Source: a virus. Taken from it: DNA of 24,123 bases. Within the stretch, counting starts at the first letter, position 1. Every line of letters starts with the position of its first letter. The position numbers were made by a program, and so were the translations under genes. The notes beneath the pieces were generated by a model, which saw nothing but the letters and a program-made list of their open reading frames with translations, was not told the DNA's origin and did not search any database. Location: positions 1 through 24,123 of IMG/VR virus record IMGVR_UViG_3300046509_000016, one strand, 5' to 3'. Shown piece by piece: positions 6,141 to 13,457 of the stretch.

Positions 6141-8359
6141 AGCTGCCGGCTTGGGCTGGGAAGATATTCACCGCGGAGACTCAGAGGGCGCAGAGTGGGC
6201 CGGAACTGGCGGAGATGGGTGCTACCGGGACTCCGATCTTTGGCGGGTTCCTTCGCGATGTCGGTGAGTACAACTCTGCGTTCTCGGGCGGTCCGTTCTC
6301 CGCTTATTCCACCTATGAGCAGATGCGGCGCGGGGATGCTCAGGTGGCGGCCACGCTGGCTGCGATCAAGCTGCCGATTCTTTCGGCGGGGTGGGCTGTT
6401 GCCGCGCCGGAGAATGCGACTCCGATCGAGCAGGAAGCGACCGACTTTGCTCGGAGCTGCTTGCTCGAGGAGCTCGACTTCGATGCCATCGTGCGCAATG
6501 CGCTGCTGATGCTCGATTTCGGGTGCTCGGCGCATGAGGACGTTTGGTATGTGGACGGCAATCGCGTGCGGCTGCGCAAGCTCGCCGCGCGCATGCCTTT
6601 GACTTTTTACCGGTGGATCTGCAAGCCGGGGTCGGACGAGCTGGCGGCGATCCAACAGCTTGGGTATCGCGGCGAACAATATGCGCAGGTCGAGGTCCCG
6701 ATCGAGAAGCTGGCTCTGTTCACGTATCAGCAAGAGGGCGCGAACTACGCCGGCATGTCGCTGCTGCGCCCGATGTACCAGCACTGGTACATCAAGAGCA
6801 ACCTCTACAAGGTGGACGCCATCGCGATCGAGCGAAATGGCATGGGCGTGCCGTGGATCCAGATGGGCCCCGACGCGAAGAAGGAAGATCGGACGGCCGC
6901 TAACGACTGGCTGCAGAAGCTGACGGTGCATGAGAAGGCGTCGATTCTGCTGCCTCCGGGTTGGACGTTCGGGTTGAAGGGCGTCGAGGGATCGACGCGC
7001 GATCCGAAGGAAACGATCGCGCACCACAATTTGCAAATTTCGATGGCCGGCCTGGCGATGTTCATGAACCTCGGCCAAACGCAGAGCGGATCCCGGAGCC
7101 TGGGGGAATCGCTGGGCGACTTCTTTGCAATGAGCGTGCAGGCGACGGCGGCACAGATCGCCCGCGTGATTTCGTTGACGACTCTCAAGCGGCTGATCGA
7201 TTACAACTTCGCCGGCATCGGAAATTATCCGAAGGTGGTTCCGACTGAGATTCTCAGCGTTAAGTTCTCGGATCTGGTGGCGGCTTTGAAGGATTTGGCG
7301 GCGGCGAACGTGGTGCAGCCGGATGACGATCTGGAAGCGTGGCTGCGGAAAAAGATGGGCGCGCCGGAGGCGGGGGAACCGAGGGTCAGGCCGCAGGTGC
7401 AGCCGGCCGTTCCCCCGCCGGATGTCACGAAAGACGGAACTCAGAACGCAGAACTCGGAACTCAGAAGGCTGAAGACGAGATAACCCCACGCGAAGGGTC
7501 AGGGGGCGAGCGGCCTGGTGCACCAGGTCGTAAAGTGCCCGCTCACTTGGCCGCAAGCGAGACAACTCCCTCCGGAGATCAGTTGCAGCTCCGGAGGGAA
7601 CCTCGCGGCATGGAGAAATGCCTGGCGTTGGCCGAGATCATCGGCGCTCTGGACAAGGGGCGGGATGAGGTGGCCGCCGCGCTTCGCTCGGCTCGGAGCC
7701 GGGTGCAGGCGGAGATCGTTAACAAGCTGGTGAATGCTCCGGTGGCATCGCTGCATCGGGTGTCACTCGCCGGCGATGAGAAGCTGACGGCGGCGATCGA
7801 GCAGATTCTGGCGGGGCTGCAAGAATTTGGCGCGCAGCAGGTGGCGGACGAGCGGGGCCGACAGCAGGCGGGCCAGGCGCCGTCGGACGCCGCGCTAATA
7901 CGTGCCGCCGTGAAGAAGCCTCGGCGCGATCCTCTTGGAGTCTACGCGGACGGCGTGGTGGGGGAGTTCACTAACTCTCTCACCAGCCGGGCCGCTAACG
8001 TGGCTCTCGATTGGATGCGGCGGCCGGGCGATCTCACCAAGGGCGAGATCATTCGCAAGGTCGAGGAAGAACTCGACGGACAAAGCGACAAGTGGATCGA
8101 TGGCGCGGCTTCGAAGGGCGCGAACGAAGCGTTCGCCGATGGGCGCGCGGCCGGGTACGAGGAGTACTCCTACGAGATCGGGGCGGTGCAGTACTCGGCT
8201 TTGCTGGACTTCAATACTTGCGGGAATTGCGAGGCGGCGGATGGGGCGGAGGGCGCGACGCCCGACGACGTCCCGGACGTGCCGAATCCAGATTGCGACG
8301 GCGGCGACAAGTGCCGTTGCGTGCATGTGTACATCTTCAGCGACGAGGTGAGGAAGTGA
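6137..8359 (+). CDS. Portal protein (DUF935, Mu gp29 type) fused to an F-like minor head protein
   Basis: The product has 740 residues, much longer than a normal DUF935 portal. Residues about 27-420 are portal: YEQMRRGDAQVAATLAAIKLPILSAGW, later ALLMLDFGCSAHEDVW, IERNGMGVPW and GSRSLGES. The portal is the dodecameric gate for DNA. Residues about 490-740 form an F-like head morphogenesis domain ending in TCGNCEAADG, then CDGGDKCRCVH, a cysteine pattern typical of Mu F-like proteins. The proline-rich linker (about 418-490) contains heptad element A2 and an 11-bp inverted repeat. The GTG at 6137 overlaps the previous stop (GTGA). An ATG at 6215 downstream of element B1 is an alternative start, which would put B1 in the leader. 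An in-frame ATG at 7610 could start a free F-like protein. Confidence 0.85.
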   Translation: MKLPAWAGKIFTAETQRAQSGPELAEMGATGTPIFGGFLRDVGEYNSAFSGGPFSAYSTYEQMRRGDAQVAATLAAIKLPILSAGWAVAAPENATPIEQEATDFARSCLLEELDFDAIVRNALLMLDFGCSAHEDVWYVDGNRVRLRKLAARMPLTFYRWICKPGSDELAAIQQLGYRGEQYAQVEVPIEKLALFTYQQEGANYAGMSLLRPMYQHWYIKSNLYKVDAIAIERNGMGVPWIQMGPDAKKEDRTAANDWLQKLTVHEKASILLPPGWTFGLKGVEGSTRDPKETIAHHNLQISMAGLAMFMNLGQTQSGSRSLGESLGDFFAMSVQATAAQIARVISLTTLKRLIDYNFAGIGNYPKVVPTEILSVKFSDLVAALKDLAAANVVQPDDDLEAWLRKKMGAPEAGEPRVRPQVQPAVPPPDVTKDGTQNAELGTQKAEDEITPREGSGGERPGAPGRKVPAHLAASETTPSGDQLQLRREPRGMEKCLALAEIIGALDKGRDEVAAALRSARSRVQAEIVNKLVNAPVASLHRVSLAGDEKLTAAIEQILAGLQEFGAQQVADERGRQQAGQAPSDAALIRAAVKKPRRDPLGVYADGVVGEFTNSLTSRAANVALDWMRRPGDLTKGEIIRKVEEELDGQSDKWIDGAASKGANEAFADGRAAGYEEYSYEIGAVQYSALLDFNTCGNCEAADGAEGATPDDVPDVPNPDCDGGDKCRCVHVYIFSDEVRK
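6167..6195 (+). repeat. 29-nt octad element B1
   Basis: TTCAC plus the three octads CGCGGAGA, CTCAGAGG and GCGCAGAG. If the portal starts at 6137 it is translated as FTAETQRAQ; if the portal starts at 6215 it is an untranslated leader. Related to B2-B4. Confidence 0.88.
7437..7467 (+). repeat. Heptad element A2, inside the portal/F fusion
   Basis: Four heptads (GAACTCA, GAACGCA, GAACTCG, GAACTCA) are followed by GAA. It is translated in frame as GTQNAELGTQKAE in the linker between the portal and F-like domains. It is the only A element clearly internal to a coding region. Confidence 0.92.
7514..7527. repeat. 14-bp perfect palindrome in the fusion linker
   Basis: CCTGGTGCACCAGG is its own reverse complement. 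It lies between element A2 and the inverted repeat at 7567-7599. A protein-binding site or a relic of an intergenic region is possible; chance is not excluded at this length in GC-rich DNA. Confidence 0.55.
7567..7599 (+). repeat. 11-bp inverted repeat (hairpin) with a GGAGGG arm
   Basis: TCCCTCCGGAG (7567-7577) and CTCCGGAGGGA (7589-7599) are perfect reverse complements around an 11-base loop. The 3' arm contains GGAGGG, 12 bases before the in-frame ATG at 7610, so the hairpin could hide a ribosome-binding site for an internal F-like product. There is no T tract, so it is not a standard terminator. Confidence 0.75.
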
Positions 8360-9480
8360 CGGGGAAGAACACAGAACTCAGAACACAGAACTCAGAAGGA
8401 GGCTTGCCTCGGTTTGTGATTCTTCTTTCGGCGCCGGGGGAGGCTGGCGGGCTGGTGCGGATTGCTTTGGCGAAGATCGGGACCTGGTGGAAGGGGAAGC
8501 AGAAGATCCGGATCACACGCGAGATGCTGGGCCAGGTGGTAGCGAATTTTCGGAAGCGGGCGAACGGCGAAGTGCCGATCGACTATGACCACGGCATCGA
8601 GTTCGCGGCGGGGAGCGGCGCGGCCGTTCCAGCCGCGGGGTGGATCAAGTCGATCGAGGACACGCCGGACGAGCACGGAATTCTTTGGGCGATGGCGGAA
8701 TGGACCGAGAAGGCGGCCGCCCACATTCTCGCCCGCGAGTACAAGTATTTTTCACCGGTGATCGATCCGAGCACGCGCGACAAAAAAACAGGCGAGCAGC
8801 AGGGCTGGACCCTGACAAGTGCCGCGCTCACGAACATCCCGGTGTTAGAGGATCTGCCGGCCATCGCACTGAGCGAGGGCGGGTGGAGCGAGATCGACCG
8901 CGACGGCGGCGATGAGGAGGAGACGACGGTGATCACAAAACTGATCATGGCGGATCGCGCCGCCGGCACGGTGCGCGCGGTGATGGAGGACGGGAAGGAA
9001 GTCACGCTGGCGGTGGAGGGGTTGACCCCCGAGCCGAAAGTGATGCGCCTTGCCGAGGTGAAACGCGGCGCGGATGGTCGGTTCGACTTCGCGTCGCTGG
9101 CAGAACAGCCGGTCGACACGCTGATCGCATGCGAGGTGATCCAGGCGATGAACGTGCAGGCCGAACTGGACGCGGCGGTGAAAGACGGCAAGATCACGCC
9201 GGCGCAGCGGCCGTCGATGGAGAAGTTGGCGCTGAGCGATCTCGCGGCATTCCGGGAGTTCGTGAAGGCGCAGAAACCGCAGCTCGATCTCAGCGAGCGC
9301 GGGATCGGCGGGAACGGCGGCGAGGGCGGCGACCTGAAGGCGGTTGACACGCAGCTCGACCAGCTCGCGCGGGAGCGAGCGAAGACCGATACGAAACTGT
9401 CGTACGGCCAGGCGATGAAGGTGGTGCTCGCGGAACGTCCGGAGCTGGCCAAGCGGCGCGCGGCCTTGATGCGCGATTAG
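8356..9480 (+). CDS. Head maturation protease with scaffold-like tail, Mu GpI type
   Basis: The product has 374 residues if the GTG at 8356 is used; it overlaps the portal stop (GTGA). The core has the signature of phage I-like proteases: VPIDYDHG (about 73-80), AAGWIKSIED, WTEKAAAHILAREYKYFSPVID and LTSAALTNIPVLEDLPAIAL (about 152-171). The histidine of DYDH and the serine of SAALTN are the likely catalytic residues. It would cleave scaffold and capsid precursors in the prohead. The C-terminal third is charged and helical, as expected for a fused scaffold. Element A3 is translated as NTELRTQNSE at the N-terminus. A GTG at 8416 after A3's GGAGG is a less well spaced alternative start. Confidence 0.84.
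   Translation: MTGKNTELRTQNSEGGLPRFVILLSAPGEAGGLVRIALAKIGTWWKGKQKIRITREMLGQVVANFRKRANGEVPIDYDHGIEFAAGSGAAVPAAGWIKSIEDTPDEHGILWAMAEWTEKAAAHILAREYKYFSPVIDPSTRDKKTGEQQGWTLTSAALTNIPVLEDLPAIALSEGGWSEIDRDGGDEEETTVITKLIMADRAAGTVRAVMEDGKEVTLAVEGLTPEPKVMRLAEVKRGADGRFDFASLAEQPVDTLIACEVIQAMNVQAELDAAVKDGKITPAQRPSMEKLALSDLAAFREFVKAQKPQLDLSERGIGGNGGEGGDLKAVDTQLDQLARERAKTDTKLSYGQAMKVVLAERPELAKRRAALMRD
8367..8397 (+). repeat. Heptad element A3 (runs into GGAGG)
   Basis: GAACACA, GAACTCA, GAACACA and GAACTCA are followed by GAA and then GGAGG (to 8402). It lies 8 bases after the portal stop, at the very start of the protease gene. It is the cleanest copy of the family. Confidence 0.95.
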
Positions 9481-9526
9481 CAAGCGCGCGGCGAGAGACC
9501 AGAAAAGGAGATCGAGGAAAAAAACA

Positions 9527-9934
9527 ATGGGGAACATCAGAACCTACAAAATCACGGATGCCGCGGGCGTGCTGATCTATCGGGCTGTGGTGCAGGGCAC
9601 GAACGCCGGCGAAGTGGCGAAGCCGGGGGCGGCGAACGCCGGGAAGTTCATCGGGATCACACAGGAAGCGCAGGCGACTCAGAACAAGAGCGTGCGCGTG
9701 CAGGAATTCGGCCGGACCTTCGCGGTGGCGGCCGGGGTGATCGCGGTGGGGGACGCGGTGAACATCGCGGACACGGCCGGGAAGTTGCAGTCGTGCCAGA
9801 CGGGATACGTGGCGACGCCGGGAACAGGGGCGTTGGTGTACTGCTTGGGGTTCGCGCGTACGGCGGCGGGCGCGGACGCGGACATTTTCGAAGTGGAGCT
9901 GCAGCCGCATCTGGTGAAGACAGCGGCTAGCTAA
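9527..9934 (+). CDS. Capsid decoration / head-stabilising protein (DUF2190-like)
   Basis: The product has 135 residues. The ATG at 9527 is preceded by AAAAGGAG and GAGG. The sequence is a compact beta-rich, Gly/Ala/Val-rich protein: VVQGTNAGEVAKPGAANAGKFIGITQEAQ, then VQEFGRTFAVAAGVIAVGDAVNIADTAGKL. This pattern is typical of small decoration proteins found between protease and capsid genes in Mu-like and related phages. It would form knobs or trimers on the capsid surface and stabilise it. A strong hairpin (9959-9992) separates it from the capsid gene, fitting separate control of two highly expressed structural genes. Confidence 0.78.
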   Translation: MGNIRTYKITDAAGVLIYRAVVQGTNAGEVAKPGAANAGKFIGITQEAQATQNKSVRVQEFGRTFAVAAGVIAVGDAVNIADTAGKLQSCQTGYVATPGTGALVYCLGFARTAAGADADIFEVELQPHLVKTAAS

Positions 9935-9958
9935 GCTTCCGGTTTTTCCGCTTGACGG

Positions 9959-9992
9959 GCTGGCGCGCGGGCCTGGAACACCGCGCGCCAGC
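9959..9992 (+). promoter_or_regulatory. Strong hairpin between decoration and capsid genes
   Basis: GCTGGCGCGCGG (9959-9970) pairs perfectly with CCGCGCGCCAGC (9981-9992) around a 10-base loop. There is no following T run, so intrinsic termination is unlikely to be efficient. RNA processing, mRNA stabilisation or partial attenuation between two structural genes is more likely. The surrounding 140-base gap is the longest in the window. Confidence 0.75.
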
Positions 9993-10073
9993 GGTGCAAG
10001 ACGCGGTGGGACCAGGATACCGGCGGGGCGGACCGACGGTTACCGCGGCACGTAGCGATTGGGGGAAAGAAAC

Positions 10074-11021
10074 GTGGAAGGCACAATTCACATTGACACG
10101 GCGCTGACAAACGTCAGCATCGGGTATTCGAACGGGGACTTCATCGCGGACCAGGTCGCGCCCGTGGTCCCAGTGAACTTCAAGAGCGACAAGTATTACA
10201 TCTACGGCAAAGAGCGTTTCCGGACGCGCGACGATCGGCGGACCGCGGGCGCCGAGGCGCGGAAGAGCCGTTTCTCATTGTCCAACGATAGCTACGGCTG
10301 CGAAGGGCACGCGCTGCTCGACGAGCTGCCGCGCGAAGACCAGAAGAACGCGGATCCGGCGATGGATCTGATGATCGACACCACCGAGCAACTGACCGAG
10401 GAGATGAAGCTGAACAAGGAATCGGCGCTGGTGGCCCTGCTGGTGGCTGGGATGACCAGCGCTTCGGTGGCGGCGCAGACGTCCACGAAGTGGAACAGCA
10501 ACTCGAACAATCCGGTGAACCTGATCATGGCGCAGTTGGCCATTGCACAGGCGCGGACCGGCAAGCGGCCGAACCGGATGGCGATTTCGCAACCGGTGTG
10601 GGACGCGATCTCGGTGAACACGACGGTGACCGGGAGAATCACCGGGGCCGCGAACTTGCAGGATTCGCGAGTGACGGTCGACCAGTTCGCGAACCTGCTG
10701 GGGCTGGAAGGCATCGACATCGGGTCGGCGATGTACGACACGGCGAATGAGGGACAGGCGGCTTCGCTCGACTACGTTTGGGGCGACTACGCGCTGGCCT
10801 ACTACCGGCCCCGCGTGATCGGGCGCAAGATGCTGTCTTTGTGCGCTCAGTTCCTGTGGAGCGGCGCCGGCCAGGCGGTGGGCGGGGAGAACGTCGGCGG
10901 GCAGTTCGTGCGGCGGTGGTTCGAGGACCGGCGCATCATCGACGTGGTCGAAGTCAACGAGTACTACGACCTGAAGCTGATCACGAAGGACGCCGGCTGT
11001 CTGTTCTCGGATTGCCTGTAG
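10074..11021 (+). CDS. Major capsid protein
   Basis: The product has 315 residues. The GTG at 10074 is chosen because GGGGGAAAG lies at correct spacing; a TTG at 10059 would place this site inside the gene. Features typical of HK97-fold capsids of this gene order are an N-terminal arm (ALTNVSIGYSNGDFIADQVAPVVPV), a charged E-loop-like region (KYYIYGKERFRTRDDRRT) and a long central helix (AMDLMIDTTEQLTEEMKLNKE). Later come PNRMAISQPVWDAI and a C-terminal RRWFEDRRIIDVVEVNEYYD. The position after protease and decoration genes supports the call. It would assemble the icosahedral shell after scaffold cleavage. Confidence 0.85.
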   Translation: MEGTIHIDTALTNVSIGYSNGDFIADQVAPVVPVNFKSDKYYIYGKERFRTRDDRRTAGAEARKSRFSLSNDSYGCEGHALLDELPREDQKNADPAMDLMIDTTEQLTEEMKLNKESALVALLVAGMTSASVAAQTSTKWNSNSNNPVNLIMAQLAIAQARTGKRPNRMAISQPVWDAISVNTTVTGRITGAANLQDSRVTVDQFANLLGLEGIDIGSAMYDTANEGQAASLDYVWGDYALAYYRPRVIGRKMLSLCAQFLWSGAGQAVGGENVGGQFVRRWFEDRRIIDVVEVNEYYDLKLITKDAGCLFSDCL

Positions 11022-11025
11022 CGCG

Positions 11026-11781
11026 ATGGCGGCTCCTGTACTTATTTCGATTTCGCCGGCCCTCGGCCCTCCGGGGACGGTGATCACCTGCTTGGGCTCC
11101 GGCTTCGATGCCGGGGCCCAGGTGGGGTGTCCGGACCTGGTGGCGACGACGTTTGTCTCAGCTACGGAGCTGCGGGCGACGATCCCGGCCGACATGGCTG
11201 GGGCGGCGGGTGGGTCGGCGATCGCGAGCGTGTTCGTTCAGAACGAGGATGGGTCGCGGTCCGAGATTGTGCCGTTCGCCGTGGCGTTCCCTTATCCGGC
11301 TTCGACACTGCAATCGTTCACTTGCATCGATTCAGTGTGCGGCGAGATACCGGGTTTCCGGCGCAATGGGCGGATTCAGGACGCGACGGTCGAGGGGTGG
11401 ATGCGGTCGATCGCGCAGCTCATTGCGGGGGCCATGCTGAGGCGCGGGTTGCCTCTGGATTCGACGCTATGGCAGCAGCCGGACTCTGTGACGGCCGTGC
11501 CGACCCCGGCGGGCATATTGGAGCTGATCAACCGGCTGGGGGCGGCGGCTCGGCTGGCATCGGCCATGGCGAGCGAGTTCACTTCGGGCGAGTGGGGTTT
11601 GGCGAAGAACCTCCAGCGGGATTTTGAGCGCGAGTTCAACTCTCTCTGCGGCGGCGGGTACGACAAGGTGTTTCTGCCTTCGGCGGCTACCGTGGAAGCG
11701 GGGCAACAGTTTGCCGGCGGGGACATTGTGAACAGTTGCGGGGACGCGGAGAATGCGTTCTCGAAGGGGCGGGTGTTCTAG
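11026..11781 (+). CDS. IPT/TIG-domain protein fused to a putative head-tail adaptor
   Basis: The product has 251 residues and starts 4 bases after the capsid stop. Residues about 1-90 form one IPT/TIG immunoglobulin-like domain: ISISPALGPPGTVITCLGSGFDAGAQVGC, then TELRATIPADMAG and SVFVQNEDGSRSEIVPFAV. Residues about 110-251 are helical (GWMRSIAQLIAGAMLRRGLPLD, then AARLASAMASEFTSGEWGLAKNLQRDFEREFNSL). The place directly after the capsid gene is where head-completion or connector proteins are encoded. The Ig-like part may decorate the virion surface and bind cells or glycans. The adaptor role of the second half rests on position and helical character only. Confidence 0.6.
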   Translation: MAAPVLISISPALGPPGTVITCLGSGFDAGAQVGCPDLVATTFVSATELRATIPADMAGAAGGSAIASVFVQNEDGSRSEIVPFAVAFPYPASTLQSFTCIDSVCGEIPGFRRNGRIQDATVEGWMRSIAQLIAGAMLRRGLPLDSTLWQQPDSVTAVPTPAGILELINRLGAAARLASAMASEFTSGEWGLAKNLQRDFEREFNSLCGGGYDKVFLPSAATVEAGQQFAGGDIVNSCGDAENAFSKGRVF

Positions 11782-11785
11782 GTGA

Positions 11786-11816
11786 GAACACAGAAATCAG
11801 AACTCAGAACACAGAA
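11786..11816 (+). repeat. Heptad element A4
   Basis: GAACACA, GAAATCA, GAACTCA and GAACACA are followed by GAA, then GACGGAGGG. It starts 5 bases after a stop codon, and the GGAGGG is the ribosome-binding site of the GTG at 11829. Confidence 0.94.
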
Positions 11817-11828
11817 GACGGAGGGTTT

Positions 11829-12284
11829 GTGAAAGTTGCAACATTGTTGCTTTTGGCGGCCGGTCTGATGTTCGGCCAGGCCGCAAATGTGGCGGCTGTG
11901 GGCGTGTCCGTGAACCCTGGCGGGTCTCCGCAGATTGCAGGCACCGGGCTCTGGGCCAGGCTCATCAGCGGCGAAGGCACCTATGCGTTTACAGTCGTCG
12001 ATGCGCTTCCGGCGTCGATCAAACCGTTCACCGTCACGACTCAGGTCTCCGCAGGCGTGGCGCAGCGGATCTTCACCATCAACGGCGTGGACATTATGGT
12101 CCCCACGGCCGCCGGAGCCTCGTGGAGCGGTACAAACGTTGGGTGGTCCTGGTCGAGTGGCGGCATGGCGGCGATCAAGTGGAAGCAGGCCCGCATCCTG
12201 CCCAATGTCCGGTTCTTGAAAAGCTCAGTCTCGGGCGCGGGGTACCAGGTTATTGCGGGTGTCTTGTTCGGCTGGGGGTGGTAG
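11829..12284 (+). CDS. Exported protein of unknown function (acidobacterial style)
   Basis: The product has 151 residues. The GTG at 11829 follows GGAGGG by three bases and starts a clear signal peptide (MKVATLLLLAAGLMFGQAANV, reading GTG as Met). The mature part looks beta-rich: VGVSVNPGGSPQIAGTGLWARLISGEGTYAFTVVDALP, then VTTQVSAGVAQRIFTINGVDIMVPTAAG, ending GYQVIAGVLFGWGW. A terminal aromatic and alternating hydrophobic residues would fit an outer-membrane or surface beta protein. The FGQ cleavage-region motif is common in acidobacterial exported proteins in my experience. It sits between head-completion genes, where exported proteins are not expected. Function unknown. Confidence 0.65.
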   Translation: MKVATLLLLAAGLMFGQAANVAAVGVSVNPGGSPQIAGTGLWARLISGEGTYAFTVVDALPASIKPFTVTTQVSAGVAQRIFTINGVDIMVPTAAGASWSGTNVGWSWSSGGMAAIKWKQARILPNVRFLKSSVSGAGYQVIAGVLFGWGW

Positions 12285-12288
12285 CGCG

Positions 12289-12555
12289 GTGACAGCCGAG
12301 AAACAACTCGTCGAAGCGGTCGACAGGTACGCTCTAGAGCGGCGCCTGACCGTGGACATGGGGCCGGGGGCGTACCTGGAATTCCTACAGGCCAACGGGC
12401 AGGCGTACCGGATTCCGCTCTGCCACCTGATGAGCGCCCCAGATATCCTGGGGCAGACTTCGGTGACGCGGCCGTGCCCGGTCGTGAGGCAGAGCACGGG
12501 CCTGGCGGATCCCGTGTGGCCGCATCCCGCGCGTTGGGACAAGCCGGATGACTAA
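12289..12555 (+). CDS. Small protein of unknown function in the head-completion region
   Basis: The product has 88 residues, with a GTG at 12289 five bases after the preceding stop. It is acidic at the N-terminus (EKQLVEAVDRYALERRLTVDMGPGAYLEFLQANGQAYRIPLCHLMSAPDI) with an extended Pro-rich C-terminus (DPVWPHPARWDKPDD). No membrane segment or signal peptide is visible. Its place between capsid and G-like genes suggests a virion-assembly accessory protein. The family was not recognised. Confidence 0.55.
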   Translation: MTAEKQLVEAVDRYALERRLTVDMGPGAYLEFLQANGQAYRIPLCHLMSAPDILGQTSVTRPCPVVRQSTGLADPVWPHPARWDKPDD

Positions 12556-12573
12556 CACAGTGAGGAGGACGTA

Positions 12574-12855
12574 ATGCTGGATGGATTGAAACGGAAGTTG
12601 GCGGCGGGTGTGATCGGGTCGTTTGTGAAGAAGATGGCTACTTCTCCGGACACACAGACGACGGCGCTCGGGTTCGCGGCGGCGGCGATCATCGCCAAGC
12701 AGGTGGACTTCAACGCGGTGCTCTCTTGCACCGTGCAGAGCTGCAACTACGACCAGGTGGGGACTTTACTCCTGGCGATTGTGGTGGGGCTGCTTGGGTG
12801 GCGCGCGAACAAGCAAAAGACGACGGCCGGCGAAATTGTGAAGTCACTTTTCTAA
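12574..12855 (+). CDS. Small membrane protein, holin candidate
   Basis: The product has 93 residues. A strong GAGGAGG site lies 6 bases before the ATG. A basic N-terminus (DGLKRKLAAGVIGSFVKKM) precedes two hydrophobic stretches (ALGFAAAAIIAKQ, about 31-43; VGTLLLAIVVGLLGW, about 62-76) and a basic C-terminal end. The central loop has two cysteines (CTVQSC). Two short membrane segments with charged ends and fewer than 100 residues fit a class II holin. No lysis enzyme is adjacent, so a minor virion protein remains possible. Confidence 0.55.
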   Translation: MLDGLKRKLAAGVIGSFVKKMATSPDTQTTALGFAAAAIIAKQVDFNAVLSCTVQSCNYDQVGTLLLAIVVGLLGWRANKQKTTAGEIVKSLF

Positions 12856-12859
12856 TAGC

Positions 12860-13426
12860 ATGTTTCGGTTTCGGTTGGAGATTGCCGGGGAGGTTCAGAT
12901 GGACCGGGGGATCGCCCGGTTCTCGGACGGGGTTACGGATTACCGGCCGATCTGGCCTTCGATCGAGGACGATTTCTATGCCCAGGTGAAGGATCAGTTC
13001 AAGACCGAGGGCGCTGCAGGCGGGGAGAAGTGGCAGGAACTGTCTCCGGAGTATGCGGGGTGGAAGGCTGTGAACTTCCCAGGCAAGCCGATCCTGCAGC
13101 GGTCCGGCGATCTGATGAAGTCTCTGACCAGCGGGAGCGATCCGAACGCTATCAAGCGCGAGGAGCGGAAGACTTTGACCCTGGGGTCCTCGGTTCCTTA
13201 TGCGATTTATCACCAGTCTCCGGCGCCGCGGAAAGTGCTGCCTCGGCGGCCGGAGATTATGCTCACCGAACCGTTCAAGCGGGGGGTGATGCGGATCATG
13301 CAGACGTATCTGGTTCAGATGGCTACGGCGAGCGGGTTCAGGCACGGGCTGACTCCTCTGGAGACGTCGTCGATCATGGGTCGGATGATGCGGGGGAAGG
13401 GCGGGCCGTCTTGGGCAAAACTTTGA
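12860..13426 (+). CDS. Virion morphogenesis / tail completion protein, Mu GpG type
   Basis: The product has 188 residues. The key family pattern is present: FKTEGAAGGEKWQELSPEYAGWK, PGKPILQRSGDLMKSLTSG, then LGSSVPYAIYHQ and LPRRPEIMLTE. Mu GpG-like proteins act late in joining heads and tails. The start at 12860 has no Shine-Dalgarno sequence but gives the usual N-terminus (MFRFRLEIAGEVQMDRGIARFSDG) and would be coupled to the upstream gene. An in-frame ATG at 12899 has GGGGAGG at good spacing and is an alternative that would drop 13 residues. Confidence 0.82.
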   Translation: MFRFRLEIAGEVQMDRGIARFSDGVTDYRPIWPSIEDDFYAQVKDQFKTEGAAGGEKWQELSPEYAGWKAVNFPGKPILQRSGDLMKSLTSGSDPNAIKREERKTLTLGSSVPYAIYHQSPAPRKVLPRRPEIMLTEPFKRGVMRIMQTYLVQMATASGFRHGLTPLETSSIMGRMMRGKGGPSWAKL

Positions 13427-13428
13427 GA

Positions 13429-13457
13429 TTCACCGCAGAGACGCTGAGGGCGCAGAG
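13429..13457 (+). repeat. 29-nt octad element B2
   Basis: TTCAC plus CGCAGAGA, CGCTGAGG and GCGCAGAG. The element ends at the base before the ATG at 13458, and its own GAGGG, seven bases before the ATG, serves as the ribosome-binding site. This is the clearest case of an element acting as a leader. Confidence 0.93.

Noticed and set aside
8011-8355. Extension of the protease gene to an upstream start at 8011
   Set aside because: This stretch is the out-of-frame shadow of the F-like domain; the coupled GTG at 8356 or a later start is better.
3801-8402. Heptad elements as a CRISPR array
   Set aside because: There are no spacers; units are directly adjacent and elements are kilobases apart.
9959-9992. 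Intrinsic transcription terminator
   Set aside because: The hairpin is strong but there is no T tract after it, and the capsid gene follows at once.
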